Notes: a model not told the origin generated them from the letters alone. DNA of 64,000 nucleotides from Phoronis australis (GCA_002633005.1 NMRA01000412.1:200614-264613), one strand, 5' to 3'; shown: positions 1 to 12,086, counted from the first letter of the stretch. Program-made: numbers and translations.

Positions 1-1545
1 GTGGGGTGCACGGGGGCCATTTTTCGATTAGACTAATGGTCAGAAATAAAAGCTATTGCGTGACCATCCTGAATATGCGGCAAAGGCATCACGATAACCT
101 GTTGGCATTCTCATAGATGATAGGCCAGTGTTTATGTACACTCGGCAACTTACTAACCTATCATAGCTTACAGAAAATGCAAGCATCTGAAGTTATTGTT
201 CGATGAGGTCGGCACAGGATTCAAAACTTATGGGATTGAAATCACTGCTTACTATCCACTGTCAGCAAATATTTTTTCAATCTAACGTGCTTAGTTCAGT
301 GGAACGCCGATCGGCATATCAAAAGCATGTGACCAAATCTATGCTAAAAATTCTGTCTCAGTGGCCATTAAACGTTACAATGCGCATGCTTGACGTTCCT
401 GATTTTACTGTAATCTTCCGCAAGCAAAATCGCGTCAGTAAAAAGACGGCGGCGCATGTCTTCGTCTTTCCTTACTTTCTAATTTCCTGTTAAATGTAGA
501 AAAACATTTGGTCGAAAACACTCAAAGACTTGTGGGTATACATGTATGTTCGTTATTATTCAGAAATGACCTTTTTAGACGTCTTTCCTGTCACTTTTTA
601 CACAAGAATCTATGAATGATTCGAACGCGCCTGGATGGCCATCAGTGTTCTCTTCTCGCTAGAGGTTTAATTCAACAACTGGGAGATTATTCGGGACTTT
701 TCCAGTTAAAGGCATTGTGGATAGATTCTTACTGTGGTAGACGCGTTTACATTTGTATGTGTGAAAACACTACGATCCAAGAAATGTCTTTTTGATCCAA
801 TTACACAGTTTGCGCTAACGCATAAGGTGTCATCCACACATGAATGCGTTTATGACCTACATGTATAACGACTTCAGATGGACATCAGTAATGATTAATG
901 AACAAGTATCTGTGTTTTCAGAAATTGTATTTATTAATCGTTTTTGAGATGTAATAATTGGGGTGTTGTTCTCTCCGGCTACAAAGCTTACTTCTCATCT
1001 GTCTGCACTAGTGTTAAGACGCTATTTCTAGAAGAGAACTTTAAGTGTTACTATCTTTCCACCGATTGTTTTGTGTTGATTTCATGTTTACTCAGTCCCG
1101 CTCTTTGAAAAAATTTGTTTCCGTGTGCCTGTATAAAACGAAAAACAAAATTAGAAGATTGGCGAATAAGAGTTTGATTCTGCAAGAAAACAATCCAAAC
1201 GTAATAAGGTAAAAGACAACATTGTGACTACTGTTATATATCTGGATGTTATTTTTGCATAAGTAACATTTTATGTTCTTGGTTACTCTTTGGCATGTGC
1301 CTCCTGCACAAACGTTCCTCTGTAAAATCTAGTTAGTTCAAGGAGGTATTTATTACTTATACAGTGGTAGAGCTGGGGTTGGTATGACACCTTGCTGCAC
1401 TTGTTTCAACTTTAGTCACCAGGTGGCAGTGCTGTATTGAAAAACTGGTAGCATCAGAGACAGAGACCCGGCGTAGAGCGTCTTTGGTAGCATGCACTTT
1501 TGTGTTAAAAAGTCCAATGTGTAGTAACTGCTGAGGAACAGTTTA
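1..1545. other. intergenic, no gene seen
   Basis: No exon-like ORF with splice signals, RNA gene or recognisable repeat was found here. The longest ORF (203-493, plus, 96 aa) has no family resemblance and no flanking gene signals. Confidence 0.5.
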
Positions 1546-1710
1546 CAGTGGCGGATTTAAAGGGGGGCCAAGGGGGCCATGGTCCCCCTAAAATTCTCAC
1601 AGATTCCATTTGGCAGTACGGGGGTGGGAATGTCTGACGGGCAAAATCCTGGCTAATACTTTATATTCTGCCCTGGCTCCCCCTAACTCAAAATCCTGGA
1701 TCCGCCCCTG
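1546..1710 (+). mobile_element. MITE family A, copy 1 (5-bp TSD)
   Basis: The 165-bp element starts CAGTGGCGGATTTA and ends TGGATCCGCCCCTG, which are inverted repeats of each other with a few mismatches. It is flanked by the direct repeat GTTTA (1541-1545 and 1711-1715), a 5-bp target-site duplication. The interior is G/C-run-rich and non-coding. Further copies lie at 14690 and 18066, with a truncated one near 49579. The CAGNGGCGGATYYA termini resemble hAT-type MITEs; the superfamily assignment is inference. Confidence 0.8.
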
Positions 1711-1715
1711 GTTTA

Positions 1716-3781
1716 TGCTGGGGGGTTGGCCGAGTAGTAATTGCTGAAATGAGTTCTGACTATTCTGTGGTTACCAAGTGTAATACTTGAGATTGTGGAT
1801 GGCAAATTACCCTGGGAACACTACTGTAGTCACCGCGTGCAGCCACACGGAAGACCACGTGCGTTGAACCATCTGTTCCTGGAGACTGTTGACACGCCAT
1901 GCACAGTTTCACCACTGGACACTGCCGAACTATTTGTTCACTCGGAACTCCATAAACTCTCGAAGGTTCATAATTCACATTCAAGTTGCTGAGTACAGTT
2001 ACTGTAACTGTAAACGGTTTTGCCTTGGGTTCCTTCACATAACGTCAGTGGCGTATTTCCCACTTGAAACAGCTAAGAAACAGCCTATTGCGGCAATTTA
2101 CCGAGTCGGGTGCCAAAACGGCGAATACCTGCCTTTTGCCTTTGATAAGGGACAAGTTTGTGCTATCTCGAAAAATAACAAATCAACTACATTATGTAAT
2201 ATGTGTCAGTGTCGTCTACGTACAACAAGTCCTATCTTCTCACTCGAAATGTTTAATGCAACAATGCTCAACGTTACGTTTACTAGCAAGGTTTGACTGT
2301 GAACCCGTGGTCTTTTCCCTATTGAGTTGCGTTTCTAGAAGCGCGCAGTCATTTTTCTTTGAAAACACATCATTTTGCATCGGGACATGCGGAAACATGA
2401 AAACGCATTGGTTATCGAAATGGGTTTATGCATCTCGCATCACGTATGCTTGTGTCTTTAACCAGAGAGCAAGTTTGAAATGGGTTGAATAATAGATGCG
2501 TCACTTGTGTGTACTTTGCGGAAGTATTTTAAAATTCTGTTGCCTATGTTGTCGGCGACGGCATCCGGTTTCCGTTCAGCAGACGCAAAACACTCGCGAA
2601 AACGTAAAACCGCGGAAGGCTGCAAGATATCACCATGCTTTACAAGCACACCACGTGATCATATCTACCTCATTCCAGAGATTCTGTTATCTTCAGTTTC
2701 CTAGACTGTTGCAAAACAAAAGTGAATATTAAAGTGCATTGAAGTGACGCGTGTTCCCCAGCAGAAATGCATCTTGTTTAGTAGATATGGGTCTGGCCTG
2801 ATCAGTTTTATCGTTACATAGAAAGTACTTGGATAGCGCAGACCTCATTTCTTGGCCCATTTTCACCCCGTTCATTATTTTACCAACTCCGTTAACTGTC
2901 TTTGTGATCAAGTTAAGTTGCTTCACTGATAATCTACAAATTAACTAGAAACGAAGGCAAAACCATAACACTATTTGAGGAGGTAACAGAGGTGTAGAGA
3001 ACAAGGCGATATAAAACATTTTGCAAACTGTGCCAGGATTGACGTAAACACGTGCTTCGAAGACACTTTCAAACTACTGTCCATATTGCGCCCAGCTACA
3101 TAATCGGAAACCAATTAACGAATAATTCACCTGTTACATCCACGTATAGTCTGACGTATCTAAACCACAACTGTGTAACGAAAAATCAAATATTATTTGA
3201 TACGTTTTCATTGATTTTACCGGTAAATGTGTGTTTGTCCCCATGAATCACTCAAGCGTGCCCGGTGCACGAAAAAATTTAATCCACCGAGGACACCCGA
3301 CAGTTCAAAAATATTTTGATTTCGAGTTGCAGGACACCACGAGTATTTATCTATGCCTGGACAATAAATATTATTGCTGCCGTTTCATCGTTACATCCAG
3401 GGACGTAATGTGAAGGGCGTTCCATACACTCGAGACATTAGCCATGTACGTTTCAAAATCAATTTAATGAGTATAAGGAAATACAATGTATAAAATTATA
3501 TCCCAGAAATAGAATTCAAATAATATCTATACAAAATCTTTACCATACTCTCGCATCGAGAAATCTTTGCTTCCTATGGAAAGAAAACATTGAATATCTA
3601 CCCCATAATTCAACATCACAACCTCAATCACTTCAAAGGTTATTGGTTACGCTAGTACATGTATGGTCTCAAGTCTACACGCGAAACATTTGCCTTTCAC
3701 TCTCGTGATTGTGCGTGATCTTGCTCTTCTCTCAAGAAATTTGATTTACGTTACGCACTCTTTGTGTAACACACCGAAATT
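1716..3781. other. intergenic, unassigned ORFs only
   Basis: Several 60-140 aa ORFs overlap on both strands (for example 1760-2038 minus and 2064-2492 plus). None shows a recognisable domain or a good acceptor/donor pair, so they are not called as genes. Confidence 0.4.
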
Positions 3782-3849
3782 CATGCGCGGCGCAGCACCG
3801 AAATAAGTTCGGGGGGAGGGGCTATAACCCCTATGGTGCGCCTCCCATG
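3782..3849 (-). mobile_element. mini-MITE family B, copy 1 (68 bp)
   Basis: On the minus strand the unit begins CATGGGAGGCGCACCATAGG and ends CTGCGCCGCGCATG, so the two ends are inverted repeats. AAATT flanks both sides (3777-3781 and 3850-3854), a 5-bp target duplication. Related units occur at 40256-40411 and 53618-53730. No coding capacity. Confidence 0.65.
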
Positions 3850-5546
3850 AAATTATCTGCAGAAAACATTTCCGAAAGTACTCCGAGGGCGTACAATGTA
3901 CATTTGTGAAGAATACATGGTTGAAGTGTTTCTCCTATTTCTAAGAAAATGGTCACCACCATCGTTCAAAACTAAGCAAATTTTAACAATAGAGTCCTAC
4001 CTGTGGGTACAATTTCGTGGCGATAAAATATACCCTTCGACCTCTATTTAGATTTAGTTATTGGTCCCTAAACCGACATTTCCAGAATGCACTGTACGCA
4101 CCGGAATTGTTCGCAGAAAATAACGTAATGTGCCCAGCAATCAGCTGATGGTGGATTGCTGGACTTCATGCTAACGGTGTTTCCAAGGACACTAAGAGTA
4201 AGTAGTGTGCCTGACGTGTGCTTAATTGAACACTCTGTGTAATGCTTCAACCCTTTATCATCAATGCCACATTTGGTTTTTATCTCTGGAAACGGAGCTT
4301 GCGACGCACCTATCATTTTCGGGACATACGTTGAACATAAATACCCTTTATCACCAATGCCACATTTTGGCTTAAATGTCTTTAATTAGTGTTTTCGTGC
4401 TATTGGGTCCTAATAAAAGCCTGCAGTGAACATATTTTGACTAGTACCGCAGTTGCGTGCGTGCTCGAGGCTAAATATATTGACAACACGACACTTGACC
4501 TATCGCCAGGATTATGACGGACGGCTTAATTGACCAATCAGAACGCAGCATTCTTGGCACACCTTCGTCTGCGTTTCCAAGCCGCCATTTTACCCGACAA
4601 ACCACACGCAGTCGAGTAAAACTTACTTTAGTCTATAGCTCAAGAAATTGTCCGCTAAGAATGGGAAAACGGTATTGATATGACGTGTGTAGCACCGACA
4701 GCCGTTAAGCTGCTCCAGAATAATATCCCGTCATTTTTTGGCATGTCCTAAGCCGAAAAATGATGTTGAAAAGCATAAATTATGGATCAAACTGTACGGC
4801 CACACGAGCAGCTGAACTTAGCGATGTTGCTTAATAACTCAAAGGCTATGATAAACACAAATATATTAGTTCCAAGATACGCACTTTTCAGCTTGGTGCC
4901 TATGGTGCAGGGCTATCTCACATTTTGACTCCCAAATTTGCTACGTCTGGCCGCCTTTGTCTCGGCACCTGCTGGATCTCAGCACTGTAGCGGTAGTCCC
5001 CGGAAATTATTGTTTTCGAGGACATTTTTATTTTATGTTTTTTTATTTATTTCAACCCAATGGACATTATTTTGTTTCGTATCAGAGGTACATTTTTGTT
5101 ATTCATAAACCGTAAGCTGGCGTTCAACTGAACTTCTCTCCCGGTCAAAATTCAGAGATTCGATCGGCACAGGGAAGGGCACTGGTCGAGCTGTTGTTAC
5201 TAAAAATAAACTGTTGAATTACTTTTTGACGTGTACCTCTAGTTTTCACTATGTCTGTAGAGTTAGAGAGAGCTCATTTTGAAGTTGTTCAAACATGATA
5301 TTTAGATTCATGAAGCTTTAAAAAAGAATTTGAGTTATTTTTGTAAATACCCTATTTTTTCAACTACCACACCAGACTTGTAATCTTTTGTAACCATACC
5401 ACGACTTAGTGATGATGCTACCTTCAAAATTAAATGAAAGCTACCTCTATGGAATGTAACTACAAAAATGCCAAGTTCATAAGAAGGTAGGCCTAATTTA
5501 AATGTCTTAATGGTGCAAACGAACAATTCCATAGGCGGATTTGGGG
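3850..5546. other. intergenic, nothing recognised
   Basis: AT-rich, no exon with splice sites and no RNA gene was seen. The last bases before the gap (near 5532) read AGGCGGATTTGGGG, like the edge of a family A MITE. Confidence 0.4.
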
Positions 5547-6075
5547 NNNNNNNNNNNNNNNNNNNNNNNNNNNNNNNNNNNNNNNNNNNNNNNNNNNNNN
5601 NNNNNNNNNNNNNNNNNNNNNNNNNNNNNNNNNNNNNNNNNNNNNNNNNNNNNNNNNNNNNNNNNNNNNNNNNNNNNNNNNNNNNNNNNNNNNNNNNNNN
5701 NNNNNNNNNNNNNNNNNNNNNNNNNNNNNNNNNNNNNNNNNNNNNNNNNNNNNNNNNNNNNNNNNNNNNNNNNNNNNNNNNNNNNNNNNNNNNNNNNNNN
5801 NNNNNNNNNNNNNNNNNNNNNNNNNNNNNNNNNNNNNNNNNNNNNNNNNNNNNNNNNNNNNNNNNNNNNNNNNNNNNNNNNNNNNNNNNNNNNNNNNNNN
5901 NNNNNNNNNNNNNNNNNNNNNNNNNNNNNNNNNNNNNNNNNNNNNNNNNNNNNNNNNNNNNNNNNNNNNNNNNNNNNNNNNNNNNNNNNNNNNNNNNNNN
6001 NNNNNNNNNNNNNNNNNNNNNNNNNNNNNNNNNNNNNNNNNNNNNNNNNNNNNNNNNNNNNNNNNNNNNNNNNNN
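5547..6075. other. assembly gap (529 N)
   Basis: Unbroken run of N. ORFs reported across it are artefacts. The left edge resembles a MITE A terminus, so a repeat probably caused the break. Confidence 0.99.
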
Positions 6076-7149
6076 CGAGGCCGAGGGGTTCTTCGGATTT
6101 TCGCTGGCTCCTCGAGCACTTATTTTTTCATCGTCACCTTTACAAATTCCCATATGATGAACGTACGATTCACTGTTGAAAAGCATGGCCTCTTGTCTCT
6201 GTCGACGCGTTTTCAAATAGTGCAAAAACACTCATCGATTCCACCACGAACGTCGTTTAGCGACAGTATATTTGCCTCTGACATCCCGCTCGAATGTCGG
6301 GTATCACGTGACTTTTCGCATAGGAGCGGAGCTTGCGATAGGTCAATCGAGGGTAATTTTCGCCTCTAGTACGTAAATCTCCACTGATAGCCCATAGCCA
6401 ATTGGACTTTAGGAAGCCTAGAAAATCACTTCCGTGGCCACTTTTTGGGGGAAAGATAATTTTGGTGTTTTTAAGGTCATTAAGTAGTATACTTTAAGAA
6501 TCTAAAAAGTTCCCAACGTTTGACTTTCACGTTTTCGAGAAATTTGACATAAAAAATCTGACTTTTTGCAAAATTTGACTCAGAAAACCAATCTACAAAA
6601 ACCAACAACACAAGACAAAAAACTAAATAATAAAATAATAATATGATTGGGTTTTGTTCATTTGAAAATATTGAACAAAGAATTTCAAAGTGATAAATAT
6701 TATGTATGACATTAGGCGGAAAATTGCTCAAAAAAGAGAAAAAATAAAATTTTAGCAGCGCCTCCTGTAGACCAGAAAACATACTACAGCATTCTGAACT
6801 CCTACAAAAAGAACTTATTTGGAATTTGATAAAGATTTGACATCACAACCTACACGTGAACACCATACATTTCCAATGCTTCTGAAACAAATTTTCTGTC
6901 ATCAATGTCATTAATTTTCATAATAAATTAACATTATGCCACATTGCAGTTCACTGTCAACTGTCACAGGGAACGACACATCAAGCAGTGTCAGTCACGA
7001 GCATGAAAATGTTCTCAATATTTTCCATTAGGTTGAAAATTTAAAGTTCCTTAACAACATACATACACTTATTATGTTTCATCCACTCCATCATCATTTA
7101 CACCATCATTATTGTCATCAGAAGTTGTTTTTTGACTGAGACACCGTGT

Positions 7150-7479
7150 TCACACAGTCTGGGCAGTCACACAACTTAGAACATGGCATGCCTGACTCCA
7201 AACAAGAGCACATTTTTTACTACAACCACTTCTTTTACACTTGCCATTAACATTTTTCATGGCATTTTCTGGGGCTAAAGGCAGAGTCATCCAGTGGAGC
7301 ATCAGATTTCCCCGCTCCAAAAGCCACCCATTAGCAACTGGAAATGATGCACTGACTTGCTGTTGCAAGGTTAGTATGTGAATGGCACACTGGTAGTTTG
7401 CTCTTTTAGCATGTAGCAGCAAACAATCATGATGAGGAGGCAGATCACAGATTTCAACCTGAATATGTGGTAGTGTGCT
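7150..7479 (-). pseudogene. relic of a repetitive invertebrate ORF with CXC-like cysteine tail
   Basis: Minus-strand open stretch of about 110 codons with no start of its own. In order it shows a segment ending LLLHAKRANYQ, then NGWLLERG, then WMTLPLAPEN, then a Cys-rich tail with Cys-Lys-Arg-Ser-Gly-Cys and further cysteines. This order (an hhhHxKRANYQ motif, a glycine-tryptophan block, a Pro-Ala-Pro-Glu block, then a metal-binding-like Cys cluster) matches the C-terminal part of a high-copy family of uncharacterised ORFs seen in many invertebrate genomes. Here it lacks the rest of the protein and the complete Cys pattern, and lies inside the 3.2-kb TIR element. Most likely dead. Family recognition is from memory. 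Confidence 0.5.
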
Positions 7480-9081
7480 TTATTAACTGTTGATGACTCG
7501 CCGTACAGCTTGCATACAAACGGTTCAATGTCTTCCATGAGTTAACCAGTAAACAAAAATTTTGAGTCCAAATTTAATGGCAAAGACAAAGTTAAAAAAA
7601 TATCTCTGCAAGCCTGTATACTACCCAAAAATAAAAAAAGTTCTGATAACATGAATATCGTTTCATCTAAACAGTAAACCTATTTAACTGAAATAGATAA
7701 CCAAAGCACACAGTATGGCCAAAAACTGAAATTTCATTTTGTCTAAGTGCTCAGCAAAAATAAGCATTAAGAGAAATGAGCATCATTATTAGGATTGGTT
7801 GCACTGTGCAGCTGCTTTCAAACAATTTGAAACGTAGAAACATTTTTATCATCCTTAATACAGTAGTTCAGCCTTTGAAAAATAGAGGAATGGTCATGTT
7901 GGCAATAGTTTTTGTTTGAAAAGGGTCTTCTCTACCGTAGAGCAAAAATTTCATTTGACGCTTCCTGTTTTAAATAGCACATAATTGGAAGAGTAAAAAT
8001 TTTCCTTTGCTAAAAACTTCAATTCAAGAATCTTCAAAATGTGAGATACTGAACTCTGCGAAACATTTGAATTTTCAATATCAATAAATTAGAGAACACA
8101 GGCAATATTTCCATTTTTATATTTCTCAAATTCGAAATAATGCTCATGATTTTGCATAAAAGGATCTCAAAATAGGCTTAGAAGTTCATAAAAAGCAATG
8201 CTGATCACTCACATGTACATTTATGTAAAAGCAACTGCCAGTACATTTGATATTGAGACCACTATTACAACAAATTTATCAAGCAAAATAATTTTTGTTC
8301 TGTGACCTAAACTAAAGATTATTTTCCATAAATGACACCTTTTCAAATTAAGAATAGGTAGGCGTATTTACAATTGAATGTTTGGAACTAGGATAGGTTT
8401 TGAACTTTTCTTTTGTTTGTGAAGTTGCCCTGTGATGAAATTTGATTTGTGGCAAATGGTTCATTGTGGTGGCAACACATATACGGTATATATCTTTGAG
8501 CACTGTTAAATGTACATGTAACTGACAGTGACAATCTCCTTAATTTTCTCGTGGGCTCAACATTATTTCCATCATCACCTTGGTACGTCTTTTTCTTTTT
8601 TAAGAGCACTTTCAATTTTTGTCACATCCGTAAAGTGTCTGTAATAATGCTTGTGATAGGAGCCTAAACATGGGGGGGCTCGAGTTTTTCAGAATATGGA
8701 CATTTATTAATATTCACGGGGTACGTCAGAGCTACATGTATGAATTGTGTGTTCATCGAATTTTGGTAGTTCCTACCATTTTAGTGAACTTTTGTCTTAT
8801 TTTCTACTTTTTCGAAGTTTTTGTTTCTCTGAGGCAAACGTTTTTGCCCACTTTACCAAATGGGGGAGGCTCGTTCAAGCCCCCGGGCCCCCCACCTCTG
8901 ATTGCGCGCATGACAAGAGCTCTGTTTTTTCACAAACACTTAAAAACTTACACTCTGAAAATTCCAGCTCAGAAATTTGAGCAGAAGCAGCCACATGAAT
9001 GCAACAAGGGGCAGACATAATGCCAGTCTATCGTGAAGTCGCACACTCGTTGAATAATTCATAGTTCAGCAGAGTCCTAGT

Positions 9082-9163
9082 TGTGCCAAAACTGTTCTTT
9101 GCGAAACACTAAATGATTCAGGAATGTGCCAAATTCTTTGCAAAACACAAAATGATTCAGGAA
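9082..9163 (+). repeat. two-copy tandem repeat, about 41 bp
   Basis: Two adjacent units (43 and 39 bp), both starting TGTGCCAAA and ending AAATGATTCAGGAA, followed by a partial third start. Lies inside the decayed transposon. Confidence 0.7.
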
Positions 9164-9646
9164 TTTGCCAAGAATTGTTTTGGTACGATGACTCTCGTGG
9201 CCACATGATTTGGCTTTCCTCAATTCCTAACTGCTGCCTGCTGGTTTTTGAGCCTTGGCCCTTGGTAATTGTCTATTACTTGCACACCCATTCAAGAATT
9301 AATACTATCCAATATAGTCAGTGGCAGTAAACAAGCTAGCTAAGCCAGCAGGATAACATCAGCTGACTGTCCTCTGATGAAGGTTTTCATGCCAAGCACA
9401 CGACTTTTGAAGGGGAAAGGTGTGGACTCAATATTTTCCTGGTATTTGATTGGCTGTTCGGATCATTTTGCACTGACACCTGGTGGCTAAGATATTAGTT
9501 GAGGTTATATTTTCCAACTTTTAAATTAAAATTATTACTGAACGTGCAAGTTTATTCTTGGAACTTTTTTGAAATTGACTATTGAACATCTGTAGATCGG
9601 TTTAATGCAAAGTTCCCGTTGCCCCCAGAAAGTGGCCACGGAGGTG

Positions 9647-10214
9647 AAACATAGGAGAGCTGGTACTATGGCCTATGTCTCGAGTCTATCACTGGAAATG
9701 CTGGCTGATACAAGACTATATTGGACTAATCGAAAAGGAACACTATGATTAACACAAATCAGTCTATGTATAGGTACATTTTACGAATAAAATGACAAAT
9801 AGCACTTGCAACAGATAAAACAAGGCCATCTCCTGCTAAATTCTAGGGTCAAGTACTGGTATCCTACGTCTCCACCAGTTAAAAGGTAACACGCAACCGT
9901 TAGTTCACTTCAAATTTCAAAAGTCTTCATTGTGCCGTAGGGCAAGTTTTGAACTTTAAAATTTGCGTTCGGTCAAAAAATGAGTTTGACCACGTATTGT
10001 TTACAAAGTGATATCAGATGAGAAATAGTTGAGACAAAATCAACTATCAGTTGGTCAATACATGTACATGAGAGCATGCTCGATGCATGAATGACCCGCG
10101 GGTGGCAAGCTAACCTGATCCTTGTCTCGAGCAATTTTCGCTTCTTTCCTAGCATACAAAAATCTCTTTGACATTTTTGTAAATACGCATTTACTCAAAA
10201 AAAACTCATGGGGA
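9647..10214. other. 3' flank of tectonin gene
   Basis: Non-coding. The nearest AATAAA on the minus strand is about 660 bp past the stop codon (9551-9556), so the polyadenylation site is uncertain. Confidence 0.4.
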
Positions 10215-11660
10215 TCAATTTAAAATCCATAGATACTCATTGACATTGTCAACAACGAAAACATCGCCAGTTTGAATGTCAGTGCTAACAAGTTTAGCGT
10301 TTGTATGAATCTTTGTGAAATTCGCAGTTTCCGGTGCCTGTGCCGAAATATGATTGCTTTTGTATAGTACTGCATTTTGATCCGTAAAATACACCACATC
10401 ACTTCCAACGGCAATACTCTTCACTACGCCCGCAGTTGGTTGAAGTACGTGAGCCAGTTTCCAAGACCGTCCTGTCCCCGAGCCGTCGTCGCCATAGGTA
10501 TTTTCTCTATAATATACCTTGCCGCCAGCAGACATCCAAAGACCAGCTGTTCCCACTGATATAACTGTGCCAATATCTGATGACAGCGGATTAAACACAT
10601 GTAGTGATGAATCATACTTGAAAATTTTTCCAGACGAGGGATTTTTAAACGTTCCTTGACGTGCCCAAATGCTCCCCGACACCTGGGATGTTATAACAAC
10701 GCTTAGGCTTAAGAATGGTAACGATTCGTCGGATAGACTCAGACCTATTATCCTGTCTTCGTTGGACACGTCGCGGTAGAAAAACGCACCAAAATCGTTG
10801 CCGACCAATTTAATAAGCCAAATACCGTCATTTCCAGACGAAACGTCGACGATTGCTTCTTTTTTCCTAATCAAACTATTCTTCATTTTCCATGATGACG
10901 TCAGCATAGTTTCGTTATTTCTTCCGTTAATGTGAGAACCCGGCTTGTAAAAGAGGCCTAAGCTGCTAACGATCCACAAACCAGTATTTCCAAAGGATAC
11001 GGAAAGTATCCGACCAGTTGCTTCATACCCACTAAAAAGGATCGAATTTGAAGCTGAAGATGTTGTTCCAAAAACTGCCGCTGTTGTCACAGCGAGCATG
11101 GTGTCTGTTTCACCAACAGTAATTTCTGTATCTTTAACACTGGTCACTGTCGTCAAACTACCGCTACTTGTGCTACTGTCGTACTCAGTTGGATCTGTCA
11201 GGGGCATCCACGCATGTGTATTAGCCGTCGTCAAACTGTCTTTCCCATTCGGCGTTATTTTAGCTGTTGTTCTGAAGCTATCACAAGGCCGTCCAGTTCC
11301 ATTACCAGCAAACCCGGTGTTGTTGCATCCCCTGAGTTTCACAAAGAGAACGGACAACGTGTTGATGTGCATTGTCAAATTCACGTCAGCCGGGTAGTCG
11401 TTGCAGCTCGTAAAGTCGCACTGAACGCTAGTTTTGTGACAGTTCCCGCGTGTAACAGAGACAGACCGGCATGTCACGTCTCTTGAACAGACGTGCTTGC
11501 AATCGTGCTCTGCAGCAAGCAAGACAGTACTAGAAATGTCAGTAACTCGTGTATTTTTGACCATGCAGAACCATGTGACACTGTTTGCAGTGCAAACTCC
11601 TACAGCACTGATGAAAAACAACACACGCCACAGTAATGCAGGACCAAAAACATGCAACAT
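10215..11660 (-). CDS. secreted tectonin-repeat protein with Cys-rich N-terminal module
   Basis: A 481-aa single-exon protein. The frame stays open 8 codons upstream but the first ATG is at 11660, and it opens directly on a signal peptide (about residues 1-25, hydrophobic core VLFFISAVGV). Residues about 26-110 hold paired cysteines and look PAN/apple-like, though the assignment is tentative. Residues about 135-210 are a Thr/Ser-rich linker likely to be O-glycosylated. From about 215 to the end come five or six tectonin-type blades, each with an isoleucine-or-valine/serine-valine-Gly start and a Gly-hh-Trp or Tyr core (GNTGLWIVSS, GNDGIWLI, GTAGLWMSAGG). Tectonin propellers occur in fish-egg lectins and horseshoe-crab tachylectin-1, which bind sugars or microbial surfaces, so a secreted lectin or innate-immunity role is inferred. 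A TATA-like box sits 64 bp upstream of the ATG. The lack of introns suggests a retrogene or a naturally intronless paralogue. Confidence 0.82.
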   Translation of the reverse strand: MLHVFGPALLWRVLFFISAVGVCTANSVTWFCMVKNTRVTDISSTVLLAAEHDCKHVCSRDVTCRSVSVTRGNCHKTSVQCDFTSCNDYPADVNLTMHINTLSVLFVKLRGCNNTGFAGNGTGRPCDSFRTTAKITPNGKDSLTTANTHAWMPLTDPTEYDSSTSSGSLTTVTSVKDTEITVGETDTMLAVTTAAVFGTTSSASNSILFSGYEATGRILSVSFGNTGLWIVSSLGLFYKPGSHINGRNNETMLTSSWKMKNSLIRKKEAIVDVSSGNDGIWLIKLVGNDFGAFFYRDVSNEDRIIGLSLSDESLPFLSLSVVITSQVSGSIWARQGTFKNPSSGKIFKYDSSLHVFNPLSSDIGTVISVGTAGLWMSAGGKVYYRENTYGDDGSGTGRSWKLAHVLQPTAGVVKSIAVGSDVVYFTDQNAVLYKSNHISAQAPETANFTKIHTNAKLVSTDIQTGDVFVVDNVNEYLWILN

Positions 11661-11723
11661 TGCGAAGTATGCCTTTAATTCCAATTCACCATGCAGCCTC
11701 TACAACTGCCAAACGTTACTAAC

Positions 11724-11731
11724 ATTTTATA
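11724..11731 (-). promoter_or_regulatory. TATA-like box of tectonin gene
   Basis: The minus strand reads TATAAAAT, 64 bp upstream of the ATG at 11660. It would place transcription start near 11695 and leave a 5' leader of about 35 nt. Position and sequence fit, with no other support. Confidence 0.4.
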
Positions 11732-12086
11732 TGACTTGAAAAGAAAACATCAAATAAAAAATTAATGGTTGCGTTCATACTACAAAAGGAAGGGTAAACA
11801 TGTATGTACACATGTATTTTGATAATACACCATAAATGAATATTGCAGAGACTATGTGTGGGGTTGACTTATCCCACTGTGAAAGAGCGATTTTTGTGAG
11901 TGGAACGTAAATTATAACAAATGCTTGCATTCTTAAACAATGCTACAACGGTTTATTCAGACTGTTAAAGCGAGTTGAATTTTGAGATTGGGTTTCTTCG
12001 CCATGTGAGATTTTGCGAGCGCGACACTACAGCATGGCGGATAAGGACGCCTAATTACTGTTTGGTAATCACAAGCGCTTGATGTT

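Larger units (their letters stand above)
6427..9646. mobile_element. decayed DNA transposon with 25-bp TIRs
   Basis: The left end reads CACTTCCGTGGCCACTTT followed by TTGGGGG. The right end, read on the minus strand, is CACCTCCGTGGCCACTTT followed by CTGGGGG. That is 23 of 25 positions matching in inverted orientation, 3.2 kb apart. The interior is more AT-rich than the flanks and holds one recognisable ORF relic (7150-7479, minus) plus a short tandem repeat (9082-9163). No clear target-site duplication is visible, so the superfamily is undetermined. A chance TIR pair is unlikely at this identity. Confidence 0.6.

Noticed and set aside
1760-2038. 92-aa minus-strand ORF with coding-like composition
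   Set aside because: Neither boundary has a convincing acceptor or donor, and three other ORFs overlap the region; no family seen.
5335-6231. Long ORFs of 208-298 aa on both strands
   Set aside because: Most of each translation is the run of N; no real coding evidence.
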